A program made the translations under genes and the position numbers. Source: an uncultured Lachnospiraceae bacterium (lineage in GTDB: Bacteria > Bacillota > Clostridia > Lachnospirales > Lachnospiraceae). From it: a DNA stretch of 64,000 nucleotides. Shown here piece after piece: positions 16,655 through 23,948 of this stretch. The stretch covers positions 1 through 64,000 of the forward strand of contig CADCMM010000003.1 in NCBI GenBank assembly GCA_902802515.1, given 5' to 3'. The notes below the pieces were generated by a model. That model was given only the letters and a program-made list of their open reading frames with translations, was not told where the DNA came from and did not search any database. Position 1 is the stretch's first letter. Each line of letters opens with the position of its first letter.

Positions 16655-17398
16655 TTGACAGATGAGAAAAAATATGAAGCGCTGAACGATATCCTTGAGA
16701 AATCCTCCTGCATTGCGTTTCTGGGTGGGGCCGGCGTCTCTACAGAAAGCGGCATACCAGACTTCAGAAGCAAAAACGGACTCTATCATAAGTCAGATAA
16801 AAAGTTCCGGCGCTATCGTCCAGAATATCTGCTCAGCAGTGAATGTCTTCACAGGGAAAGTGAAGTCTTTTTCTCTTATTACCGCAAAAATCTGGATGCC
16901 AGAAAAGCCTGCCCCAACGTTACGCATATCAAACTGGCTGAAATGGAACGTAAGGGCAAACTCGCCGGCATTGTTACACAGAACATTGATGGTCTTCATC
17001 AGATCGCCGGAAGTAAAACCGTTCACGAGATCCACGGCACCGTCCGCAGAAACTATTGCGTCTCATGCGGCAAAGAATATGATGAGAACTACATCTTCGA
17101 CAGCACAGATCCTGTTCCCAAATGTACATCATGTGGAAAGATGGTACGTCCTGATGTGACTCTGTACGGAGAGATCCTGCCCAGCCCTGCCTATGAGAAT
17201 GCAGTGGATTTAATGAACAGAGCTGATTGCCTGATAATCGGAGGAACCTCTTTACAGGTGGGTTCCGCCGCGCAGATGGCACATCTGTTTCATGGGGATC
17301 ATCTCATTATTGTGAATAAAGGGAAGACTCGCATGGAAGGCAAGGCTGAGCTTGTCTTCCATGAAAGTATTGGATTTGTTTTTGATCAGATCTGGTGA
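16655..17398 (+). CDS. Sir2-family NAD-dependent protein deacylase
   Basis: 247 residues from a TTG start placed seven bases after GAGGAGGTG; an upstream in-frame GTG at 16637 overlaps that SD. Seen: the NAD-binding GAGVSTESGIPDFRS (from about residue 25), TQNIDGLH (about 108), catalytic His127 in HGT, zinc cysteines 135, 138, 157 and 160, and GTSLQV. It should remove acyl groups from lysines using NAD+, releasing nicotinamide. It stands alone on the plus strand inside an otherwise minus-strand element, so it is probably cargo with its own promoter. A role in defence or host regulation is possible but unproven. Confidence 0.92.
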   Translation: MTDEKKYEALNDILEKSSCIAFLGGAGVSTESGIPDFRSKNGLYHKSDKKFRRYRPEYLLSSECLHRESEVFFSYYRKNLDARKACPNVTHIKLAEMERKGKLAGIVTQNIDGLHQIAGSKTVHEIHGTVRRNYCVSCGKEYDENYIFDSTDPVPKCTSCGKMVRPDVTLYGEILPSPAYENAVDLMNRADCLIIGGTSLQVGSAAQMAHLFHGDHLIIVNKGKTRMEGKAELVFHESIGFVFDQIW

Positions 17399-17424
17399 TG
17401 AACGGCAGAGAGAATAATTTCTTT

Positions 17425-17829
17425 TTACAGAGACTGCAGAATATTTGAGACCATATCTATCGCCCGGTCTACCTGTTCCTGAGCATTGCGGATCTTTGAC
17501 TGTACCAGATAATCTGCAACGAAGCCGTCAAAAAAGAAATCCGCAAATGTCAGGAAATCGCCTATCTCGATCCGGAGACCATCTATGGACTGTACATCCC
17601 GCAGCTCTCTCTGAAATACCTGAAGATCCGCCTTTGCCTGTTCAAGGCTGCGGGAGGCGTCCCGGACTTTCGCATGCTTGAGAAGTCCGGATAACCCGCC
17701 CCCGCCAAACAGATCAATGATACCCCAGTTCCTTGCACTTCTCAGATAATTCCTTGCATCCTGCAGGCTTGCCAGTGCCCTCTGGCCGGCCAGCCTTGCT
17801 TCTCTTTTCTCTTTTTCTTCATTATACAT
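17425..17829 (-). CDS. Unrecognised helical protein, third gene of the riboswitch operon
   Basis: 134 residues from an ATG preceded by GGGGGTGG; the open frame extends to 17934 without a second SD. The sequence is mainly helical with a glycine-rich stretch DLFGGGGLSGLL near residue 38 and long polar helices on both sides. It is convergent with sir2 and follows the DUF6440-like gene. I do not recognise its function. Confidence 0.65.
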   Translation of the reverse strand: MYNEEKEKREARLAGQRALASLQDARNYLRSARNWGIIDLFGGGGLSGLLKHAKVRDASRSLEQAKADLQVFQRELRDVQSIDGLRIEIGDFLTFADFFFDGFVADYLVQSKIRNAQEQVDRAIDMVSNILQSL

Positions 17830-17858
17830 GAAATCCACCCCCTCATCCTGATGTCCTG

Positions 17859-18044
17859 TTACAAAACTGTAACGACCGGCTTCCCGGAATGATCCAGCAG
17901 CGGTGTAATACCACCTGCATATCCGCTTTTCCAAACCAGGTATGTCACTCCAGTCTCCTTATCAACCATGATCTTCTTCTGTCCATTATCCGACAGGCTG
18001 GTTCCTTCGGTATAAATGACTTCAAATCTGTTTTCTTTTCTCAT
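17859..18044 (-). CDS. DUF6440-like small protein
   Basis: 61 residues from the ATG at 18044, with a GAGGAGG SD. The sequence (RFEVIYTEGTSL, VDKETGVTYLVWKSGYAGGITPLLD) matches my memory of DUF6440, a small beta-rich family common in Firmicutes. It is the second gene behind the riboswitch. No function is known. Confidence 0.7.
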   Translation of the reverse strand: MRKENRFEVIYTEGTSLSDNGQKKIMVDKETGVTYLVWKSGYAGGITPLLDHSGKPVVTVL

Positions 18045-18057
18045 TCTACATTCCTCC

Positions 18058-18279
18058 TCACAATCTGCTGAAGAAACCTCTGAAGAACGGTACAATCACT
18101 TTACTGAAGATTGCCACCAGGATAATAACCGGAAGCAATCCGAAACCGATCCGAAGGATCAGTCCCATAGCCCAGAAGAAAGCCAGGAAACCGAATATCT
18201 TTCCGATCGCACGGTTGGCCTCGCGGCCTCCAAAGAATACAGAAACTAAAATCCAGAATACAAACAGATTCACCAACAT
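18058..18279 (-). CDS. Small membrane protein, first gene behind the Mn-type riboswitch
   Basis: 73 residues, two long hydrophobic segments (about 2-18 and 28-58) separated by a basic GGREANRAIGK loop, ending in FFSRL. The SD GGAGAG and ATG follow the riboswitch terminator by about 20 bases, so its expression is the direct output of the switch. It does not resemble MntP, TerC-type or P-type Mn exporters, the usual genes behind this RNA. Role in metal handling is an inference from the RNA alone. Confidence 0.7.
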   Translation of the reverse strand: MLVNLFVFWILVSVFFGGREANRAIGKIFGFLAFFWAMGLILRIGFGLLPVIILVAIFSKVIVPFFRGFFSRL

Positions 18280-18300
18280 CGTTCATCTCTCCTTTGCATT

Positions 18301-18437
18301 AAAAAAAGACCTTTATCATGACTACTGCTGCCACAATAAAAGTCTCGCTCTTGATAACCCTTACCGGATGCTCATTGCATCGTGATGACGGTTGCAGGTC
18401 CACCAACTGGTGGTTTGCTACTCCCTTGTTATTGATT
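18301..18437 (-). ncRNA. yybP-ykoY family (Mn2+-sensing) riboswitch with terminator
   Basis: Read on the minus strand, the leader has the family's hallmark elements in order: GGGAGTAGC, a P2 hairpin, CCGTCATCACGATGC closed by GCATCCGG, then GAGCGAGACTTT. The outer stem pairs AATAA(c)AAG (18425-18433) with CTTTTATT. The 3' strand of that stem is shared with a 10-bp terminator hairpin (18301-18345: AGACTTTTAT/ATAAAGGTCT) followed by seven T. So ligand binding should block the terminator and turn the operon on. The promoter lies immediately upstream. Recognised from the known consensus; not run against Rfam. Confidence 0.82.
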
Positions 18438-18443
18438 GATAAT

Positions 18444-18472
18444 TATTTATCACATTCCTGTGTTTTTGTCAA
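18444..18472 (-). promoter_or_regulatory. Promoter of the riboswitch operon
   Basis: A perfect TTGACA (18467-18472) and TAAATA (18444-18449) with a 17-base spacer on the minus strand. Transcription would begin at about 18437, right at the 5' end of the aptamer. Confidence 0.82.
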
Positions 18473-18646
18473 TATCTTTTTTTCAAATCATACTTTTTTC
18501 TGAGGTATAGGAAGGGCCTTGCCATATTTTCATGACAAGACCCATTGCAAGGTATCCATCGCCGTCACCGGCGTTTCTATCACGCACATCGGATATCATC
18601 TCCTCCGCACTCGCTTAGCTGCCACAGCAGCTGATCATCAAACAAA

Positions 18647-19096
18647 TTATCCTTCAATCATAATTGTCTTCTTTTCCGGCACCTGTGGCGCTTCCTTCTT
18701 AGGAATCTGCAGGCTCAGAACACCATGCTTGAAACCAGCCTTGATGTCTTCCTCTGTCAGGTTTTCTCCTACATAGAAGCTTCTCTGCATTGCACCGGCG
18801 TAACGCTCCTGACGGATCAGTTTGCCTTTCTTGTCATTCTCGTCCTTGTCCAGGCCTTTCGCAGCGCTGACAGTCAGATAACCGTTGTTTAGTTCAATCG
18901 TGATCTCGTCTTTCTTGAAGCCCGGCAGATCAATATCTACTTCGTAGTGGTCATCATGCTCATGCACGTCCGTCTTCATCAGCCGGTCTGCATGTCTTCC
19001 GTAAAGCTTCCGTTCGGTTCTGTCCAGATCTCTGAAATCCGGAAAATCAAACCAGTCATCAAACAAATTCTCTCTGAAAAAACTCGGCATCAACAT
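18647..19096 (-). CDS. Hsp20/alpha-crystallin small heat-shock protein
   Basis: 149 residues from the ATG with SD AAAGGAGG at 19096. The alpha-crystallin domain spans about residues 45-140 (DVHEHDDHYEVDIDLPGFKK, ITIELNNGYLTVSA) and ends with the GVLSLQIPKKE motif; an IxI-like MIEG tail follows. It should hold unfolding proteins in the cytoplasm in an ATP-independent way. It is monocistronic behind a heat-shock type promoter with a CIRCE-like operator. The 18480-18646 gap downstream holds a hairpin (about 18507-18537) that probably terminates it. Confidence 0.93.
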   Translation of the reverse strand: MLMPSFFRENLFDDWFDFPDFRDLDRTERKLYGRHADRLMKTDVHEHDDHYEVDIDLPGFKKDEITIELNNGYLTVSAAKGLDKDENDKKGKLIRQERYAGAMQRSFYVGENLTEEDIKAGFKHGVLSLQIPKKEAPQVPEKKTIMIEG

Positions 19097-19213
19097 AATC
19101 AATTCCTCCTTTAACTCAATCTTCTGTATCAGCTTCATGAGCATTGGGACGGAGGGTTTGGATCGGTGAGCCTTTCGCTTTCCTGATCTTCTTCGTTCCT
19201 TTGTTCTGACTAT

Positions 19214-19255
19214 GTTATAACACCAAAATTAGCACTCGTCAAGCTTAGTGGCTAA
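19214..19255 (-). promoter_or_regulatory. hsp20 promoter with CIRCE-like operator
   Basis: TTGACG (19237-19242) and TATAAC (19214-19219) are 17 bases apart on the minus strand. Overlapping the -35 is an inverted repeat TTAGCACTC (19229-19237) / AGTGGCTAA (19247-19255), which matches the HrcA CIRCE arms except for one extra base in the right arm. This suggests HrcA control. Confidence 0.75.
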
Positions 19256-19310
19256 CAATTTCTGTGAACTTTTTGTGAAACGAAGCATTATCCAGTTTCC
19301 ACGGATGAAA

Positions 19311-19631
19311 TTAAATCACCCGCAGCATGTCGATCAGTTTTGCCTCAAGGATCGTGAGTGCAATCAGGGCGGCCTGCGCAAGCTCCGGCAGCCAGAACAT
19401 CAGTGTAGAAATAACCAGCACAACTATCAGGTTTCCTCCGGAAAACGCTCCGCTGAAGAAAAGAATTCCGCTAGCAATAGCGAGGATGACACCCAGTCCT
19501 TTGAGGATGATAGTTCCCACGCCGACAATCAGGCTCCCTGCCAGCTGCACTGCTCCAAATGCAACCATCACAATGATTCTGGCCACCCACATAATCATAG
19601 TTTTCACGTTTATACTCCTGTTGATCTTCAT
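19311..19631 (-). CDS. Small ICE membrane protein, CD1845-like
   Basis: 106 residues with three hydrophobic segments (about 12-30, 36-60, 66-85). It follows the RepA_N gene, a usual site for the CD1845-type membrane proteins of Clostridial ICEs. The similarity is judged by eye from composition and position, so the family name is tentative; no function is known. Confidence 0.55.
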   Translation of the reverse strand: MKINRSINVKTMIMWVARIIVMVAFGAVQLAGSLIVGVGTIILKGLGVILAIASGILFFSGAFSGGNLIVVLVISTLMFWLPELAQAALIALTILEAKLIDMLRVI

Positions 19632-19672
19632 GCTCTACTCCTTTCCGCCTGTCATGCCGGCAGAGATATCTG

Positions 19673-20755
19673 TTATTTGCTCCATGCCAGCTGGGGCATA
19701 TCATGATGAACTTCTGCCTGGTAGTATCCGTCAATAGTTGATGGAGCGTTAAACAGAGCTGCCAATAAATACTTCCGGATATTGTTCACCTTGGTGGTGT
19801 TCCTGCGCAGACAGTCAAGCACGTACTCGATATGACTGTAGTTCAGTTTCAACAGTTTGCTCCTTACGACACCTGCCGGATACTGGTTACTGGCGATCAG
19901 GATATATTCTTGCCTGCAGAGCACCGTTTCCAAAAGCAGGTCAACAATACCATCTATCAGCTCACGGTCCTGCTCATGAGAGATCAGCAGGCTGTCATAC
20001 TCGATGTTCTCACAGATCAGGCTCCGGTACGCCTGCGCTGTTTCATCAGGCGAGATCCTCATTCGCATCGCATCGTATCCCATCAGCCGGCTGGCTGATC
20101 CGATAAGATTAGATTCTCTCTGACTCTTGTAAGTATAATTATTATTAGTCTGATTCTTAAGAGGTGCAGGTTTGGGGACTTCTTGAAGTGCAGATTTCTT
20201 CACCTCTTGGGTGCCCAAACCTTCACTTCTGGAACCGTATGCGTTTGAGTCAGAGGTTCCCATTTCGTTACCTCTGGATCCAGTCTCCTGCATATACCCC
20301 TCAGCAATCCGGACCGAATCTCCAGCAGCTGCCTGTTCCTGAGATATATCTGCTGCATCCGCCACAGGCTTAGATGTCCGGTAATCTGCACCTCTGGCCT
20401 CGATCTCACTCATAAAACTCTTTACATACAGGATATTGGGGAGGCCGTGACCACGCCGTTTCTTCTCCAGAAGTCCAAATATCTCCAACTCTGACAGCAG
20501 ATCCATCGCTTTTTTCTTTGTGAAGCCAAGATCTTCCATGATCTCACCTATCTGATAGATGATGTAAACCCGGTTTTCCTCGTCAAACCAGCCATTCTTC
20601 ATGGACAGGCTCATCCGATCCAGAAGTACCCCATACAGCACCTTTGATGCCATGGACAGGCTTTGAAAGGATGGATCTGTCAGCATAACCCGCGGGATCC
20701 GGACGAAGCTGAACTGCTCCGCCTGGGATCCATAATAATAGTTGAATTTCATCAC
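19673..20755 (-). CDS. RepA_N-type replication initiator
   Basis: 360 residues. The N-terminus (residues 1-110: FVRIPRVMLTDPSFQSLSMASKVLYGVLLDRM ... VYIIYQIGEIMEDLGFTKKKAMDLLSEL) is a RepA_N winged-helix domain of Firmicute plasmids and ICEs. A polar linker and a C-terminal helical domain follow, similar to DUF6017. It would melt or bind an origin on the excised circle. The ATG overlaps the stop of the preceding parB by four bases, so it is translationally coupled with the partition genes. Confidence 0.85.
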   Translation of the reverse strand: MMKFNYYYGSQAEQFSFVRIPRVMLTDPSFQSLSMASKVLYGVLLDRMSLSMKNGWFDEENRVYIIYQIGEIMEDLGFTKKKAMDLLSELEIFGLLEKKRRGHGLPNILYVKSFMSEIEARGADYRTSKPVADAADISQEQAAAGDSVRIAEGYMQETGSRGNEMGTSDSNAYGSRSEGLGTQEVKKSALQEVPKPAPLKNQTNNNYTYKSQRESNLIGSASRLMGYDAMRMRISPDETAQAYRSLICENIEYDSLLISHEQDRELIDGIVDLLLETVLCRQEYILIASNQYPAGVVRSKLLKLNYSHIEYVLDCLRRNTTKVNNIRKYLLAALFNAPSTIDGYYQAEVHHDMPQLAWSK

Positions 20756-21693
20756 CAGTCTTCACCCCCTGACTCGTCATCCTGCCGCTGTTTCCATTCG
20801 GCAAGCAGTTTTTCAATAACACTTTTCATTTCAGACGTTGAATAATCTTCGGGAAAATATTCCCTCAGCTTCTTTTCAGAGAAAGAGACCTTTGAAGAAG
20901 GCATTTTGCCTGGTTGGCTGTTATTCAGTAGGGCAATCATCTTGGCCTCCGTCATAGCACCAGCCTGCAACTGCGTCCGAAGAATACCCACCTGGTTCAG
21001 TTTTATTGCCCCGTTGTCTCTGATGTACTCATACAACCATTTCTGGATTTCCTTATCGATGTAGGAAATCTCTACAGCTACTGTGAACTGCAGACGCTTC
21101 TGATCTACATATTCGAGAAGCTCTGGGATCAGTTCTGTGAGGCGGATAAACCGATGAACCTGTTGAGAGCTTTCTCCTAATTCTTCAGCCAATATATCTC
21201 TTGAAAATTTCCCCGATAAATTTTGACCAATTTGGCCAGAATTTTCTTTTCTCGGCCTTCCAGCTTGCCTCTTCATCGCATCCATCTTCATTTTGTACGC
21301 AAACGCCTTTTCACTCGGAAGCAACTCTTCCCTTTGGATGTTCGCATCCACCATTTTGACAACGGCTTCATCGTCCGTCATGTCCCGGATAATGGCAGGC
21401 ACACAATCCATTCCAAGAATGCTTGCAGCATGCATTCTGCGGTGGCCAGATACCATCTCATAGATATCGTTTCCGATTGGTCGGATCAGCACCGGTGACA
21501 GGATGCCATTTACACGGATGCTCTCGACCAGATCCTGCATCTTATCATCATCCACCACTTTAAAAGGATGATCCTTGAATGGACGGATCTTTGAGATCTC
21601 GATATCCATTGCAGACTCTTCGTTGCTGACTCCAAGCAGTTCCTCTACGCTTTTCAGATGGATCTTCTGACCCGGTCTCATTTTTGTACTCAT
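20752..21693 (-). CDS. ICE ParB-family partition protein (first of two)
   Basis: 313 residues: ParB N-terminal nuclease-like fold with SGHRRMHAA (about residue 83) and the DANIQREELLPSEKAFAYKMK box, then a helix-turn-helix (ILAEELGESSQQVHRFIRL). It would bind a parS-like site on the element and work with the ParA encoded immediately upstream (four-base overlap). It differs strongly from the chromosomal ParB at 27.5 kb. Confidence 0.9.
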   Translation of the reverse strand: MSTKMRPGQKIHLKSVEELLGVSNEESAMDIEISKIRPFKDHPFKVVDDDKMQDLVESIRVNGILSPVLIRPIGNDIYEMVSGHRRMHAASILGMDCVPAIIRDMTDDEAVVKMVDANIQREELLPSEKAFAYKMKMDAMKRQAGRPRKENSGQIGQNLSGKFSRDILAEELGESSQQVHRFIRLTELIPELLEYVDQKRLQFTVAVEISYIDKEIQKWLYEYIRDNGAIKLNQVGILRTQLQAGAMTEAKMIALLNNSQPGKMPSSKVSFSEKKLREYFPEDYSTSEMKSVIEKLLAEWKQRQDDESGGEDW

Positions 21694-22475
21694 GCTCCCA
21701 TTACCTCCTTTGTCAGGTTCGCAAAACTCTCTGCTGCTTTACATTTCGGTGCATACCGGAAAATGCTGATCCCTTCCGAACTTGCTTCCTGGATCTTTAC
21801 CGAGAAGGGGATATAGGTCTGCAATACACCTACCTCCTCACTCATTCCGTAGCTGTCCCGCAGCATTGCTGTGATATCCTTTGCGTAGTTTGTCCGGTAA
21901 TCCACCATCGTGATCAGGATTCCTTCGATGGAGAGTGTCTTATTCAAACGCTTCTTCACCACGGAAATCGTTTTGATCAGCATCTGCAAGCCAATGATCG
22001 GAAGGTACGCAGCCTGGACTGGAATGATAACACGGTCGGCAGCCACCAGCGCATTAATCGTCATGACACCTAAAGATGGCATGCAGTCTATTAGAACATA
22101 GTCGAACCGATCGCGGATTGTCTCGATATACTCTCTGAGGATCATCTCCCGGCTCATGGTGTTTGCCAGTGATACCTCGATACCGGAAAGCTCCATATTT
22201 GCAGGGATCAGATCCACACCCTCGATGTGGTGCAGCATCCCGTAGTCTTCCGGGAATTCTTTCTCATCAATAATATCCCTCATAATCGTTGCCAGCGTGA
22301 CGGTCAGCGCGTCCGGATCCTGAAATCCAAGACTTACGGTCAAACTTCCTTGCGGATCTGCGTCAATCAGGCAGACCTTCTTACCTGCCATCGCAAGCCC
22401 GATCCCAAGATTTACGGTCAATGAAGTCTTGGAACAGCCTCCTTTCTGGTTACATACGGCATAGACAATACACAT
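21690..22475 (-). CDS. ICE ParA-family partition ATPase
   Basis: 261 residues with a deviant Walker A, KGGCSKTS (from residue 11), and LIDADPQGSLTVSLGF. The typical motif is KGGVGKTT, so Gly is replaced by Ser before the lysine, a variation seen in mobile-element ParAs by my recall. DCMPSLGVMTINALVAAD is the Walker B region. It lies between two ParB genes and overlaps the downstream one by four bases. Expected role: segregation or stabilisation of the excised element. Confidence 0.9.
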   Translation of the reverse strand: MCIVYAVCNQKGGCSKTSLTVNLGIGLAMAGKKVCLIDADPQGSLTVSLGFQDPDALTVTLATIMRDIIDEKEFPEDYGMLHHIEGVDLIPANMELSGIEVSLANTMSREMILREYIETIRDRFDYVLIDCMPSLGVMTINALVAADRVIIPVQAAYLPIIGLQMLIKTISVVKKRLNKTLSIEGILITMVDYRTNYAKDITAMLRDSYGMSEEVGVLQTYIPFSVKIQEASSEGISIFRYAPKCKAAESFANLTKEVMGA

Positions 22476-22489
22476 ATCTCATTCCTCCT

Positions 22490-23362
22490 TTACTCTGCCT
22501 GTGATTCAGGCATACTCATCTGCTGTTTCAGGATCTCCAATATTCTTCGTTTCATCTCTTTTGCAGTCATCCCTTTGGGAAAGAACTGGTAAAGCTGCTC
22601 ATTCTTAAAGGAAACCCGGTTGATTTCCCCCTTCTTAACTTCCGACAGGATCTCCCGCATCTTATTCTGCGTGAGTGTTCCTTCCTGGCTGAGCTTCTTG
22701 ATCCGCTGCGCCTGGGAGATCGAAGGTGCGGACTGTACATAAGCCATAGCATCGATCAACTCTCTTTGCTCCTCCTGGCTCAGGAATGCCACCTCGAATG
22801 CCGGATTAAAAGAAATCTCCTCATCATCCAGCATTTCCAGAAGCTCAGGGATCAGTTCCGTGATCTTGATATAGCGCTGGATCTGTTTCGGACTTTCTCC
22901 GGCTTCCTTTCCCAAAAGCTGCACTGTTCGTTTTCCTTTATTTCTGTCATCATCGTTTTCATTCGATTTCTTTCTCCCGGCAGTCCGGCGCATCGCTTCA
23001 TATTTCATCTTGTAAGCCATTGCTTTCTCACTGGGTCGGATGTGATTCCGCTGCAGGTTCGAATCCACCATCAACACCACCGCTTCATCATCGGTAAGCA
23101 CACGGATGATAACCGGCACTTTGCGATATCCGAGCTTTGTGGCTGCATATTTTCTTCTGTGGCCGGAAATGACCTCATAAACGCCTTCCGGGCTTGGCCG
23201 GACAATGAGCGGGGAAAGTATTCCGTACCGGCTGATGCTTTCCGCAAGCTGCTTCATCTGTTGATCTTCCACAATTTTAAACGGATGTTCCTCGAAATTT
23301 CGCAATCTCTCGATTTCAATCTCAATGACTCTCTCTTCACTGGTTGCATTTTCTTCTGACAT
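22490..23362 (-). CDS. ICE ParB-family protein (second)
   Basis: 290 residues from the ATG at 23362, five bases after GGAGG; a further ATG at 23374 overlaps that SD. It has the same layout as the other element ParB: SGHRRKYAATKLGY, VDSNLQRNHIRPSEKAMAYKMK, and a helix-turn-helix with KEAGESPKQIQRYIKI. It is the first gene of the parB-parA-parB-repA set. Having two diverged ParBs around one ParA is unusual; one may be a regulator. Confidence 0.9.
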   Translation of the reverse strand: MSEENATSEERVIEIEIERLRNFEEHPFKIVEDQQMKQLAESISRYGILSPLIVRPSPEGVYEVISGHRRKYAATKLGYRKVPVIIRVLTDDEAVVLMVDSNLQRNHIRPSEKAMAYKMKYEAMRRTAGRKKSNENDDDRNKGKRTVQLLGKEAGESPKQIQRYIKITELIPELLEMLDDEEISFNPAFEVAFLSQEEQRELIDAMAYVQSAPSISQAQRIKKLSQEGTLTQNKMREILSEVKKGEINRVSFKNEQLYQFFPKGMTAKEMKRRILEILKQQMSMPESQAE

Positions 23363-23374
23363 ATAATCCTCCAT

Positions 23375-23814
23375 TTCCGTTAGTGTTAGTCATGGGCGAA
23401 AATATAAAAAACCGCCCAGACCAGATCTGTTTAGTTACAATGGATCCGATCCAAGCGGGTAATAGAAGCGCCTGATATGTTATACATCGCCATCGCGAAT
23501 GCCAAAACCGTCTGTTTTAGACTACAAACAGCTTTTTCCTGTCTTAGCTGCAGCTAATAAAAAATGAGTAGTAAAGCTTTCGCCTCTGCCAACACTTGCT
23601 GGCCGGCTGCCTGCCTTCCTATGAATGAGAGTCCCAATTTTCCTTATATTTACAAGGATTTTCAGAGGCTGTCAAAATCCTCGCAGCGCTCTGCACGCTT
23701 TTCTTAGCTAATAACCCCTTCCGTAGGTGAGGGCAAATCTCCCGTTTTTATTAGCTGGGGCTTCATTTTAGCTAATCATTTTTAGCTGTCATGGCGATTC
23801 CTCGACAGAAACAG
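23375..23814. other. Gene-free right end of the ICE with TTAGCT motif cluster
   Basis: No coding frame with an SD is visible. TTAGCT occurs five times: as the palindrome TTAGCTGCAGCTAA (23544-23557), as TTAGCTAA (23704-23711 and 23768-23775), and singly at 23751 and 23782. A plus-strand hairpin CTGTTT/AAACAG followed by CTTTTT lies near 23511-23535. Such clusters next to an att site often bind integrase arm domains, excisionase or ParB. Confidence 0.6.
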
Positions 23815-23870
23815 AAAAAGAGCGGAATGTAAAGCTGAAATCGATTTTCAGCATCATTCCGCTCTTTTTT
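23815..23870. terminator. Bidirectional terminator next to the tRNA-Arg gene
   Basis: A long inverted repeat: AAAAAGAGCGGAATG (23815-23829) pairs with CATTCCGCTCTTTTTT (23855-23870), with an inner GCTGAAA/TTTCAGC stem. A-runs and T-runs on both sides make it effective on either strand. It ends the tRNA transcript. Confidence 0.85.
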
Positions 23871-23874
23871 CTCG

Positions 23875-23948
23875 CGTCGCTAAGAGGATTTGAACCTCCG
23901 GCCTACCGCTTAGGAGGCGGTCGCTCTATCCAGCTGAGCTATAGCGAC
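23875..23948 (-). tRNA. tRNA-Arg (anticodon CCU)
   Basis: The minus strand folds into a complete cloverleaf: acceptor GTCGCTA/TAGCGAC, D-arm GCTCAGCTGGATAGAGC, anticodon arm ACCGC-CTCCTAA-GCGGT with anticodon CCT, T-arm GGAGG-TTCAAAT-CCTCT and discriminator G. CCA is not encoded. It reads AGG codons. Its 3' end faces the ICE, consistent with use as the integration target. Confidence 0.93.

Larger units (their letters stand above)
1..23874. mobile_element. End portion of an integrative conjugative element (ICE)
   Basis: The block contains VirB4, PrgI, VirB6-like and Maff2/VirB2-like conjugation genes, a RadC/JAB protein, a ParA/ParB/RepA_N maintenance block and cargo, almost all on one strand. 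It ends against the 3' end of a tRNA-Arg gene, a classic tyrosine-recombinase target. Its base composition is visibly more G+C rich than the adjoining origin region. No integrase, relaxase or VirD4 coupling protein is visible, so the element must continue left of position 1. The right boundary is inferred from the tRNA and was not confirmed by an att repeat, because the other end is outside the window. Confidence 0.8.

Noticed and set aside
18482-18599. Minus-strand 38-codon ORF downstream of hsp20
   Set aside because: The SD-like GGAGGAG touches the ATG directly and the frame overlaps the probable hsp20 terminator; coding support is too thin.
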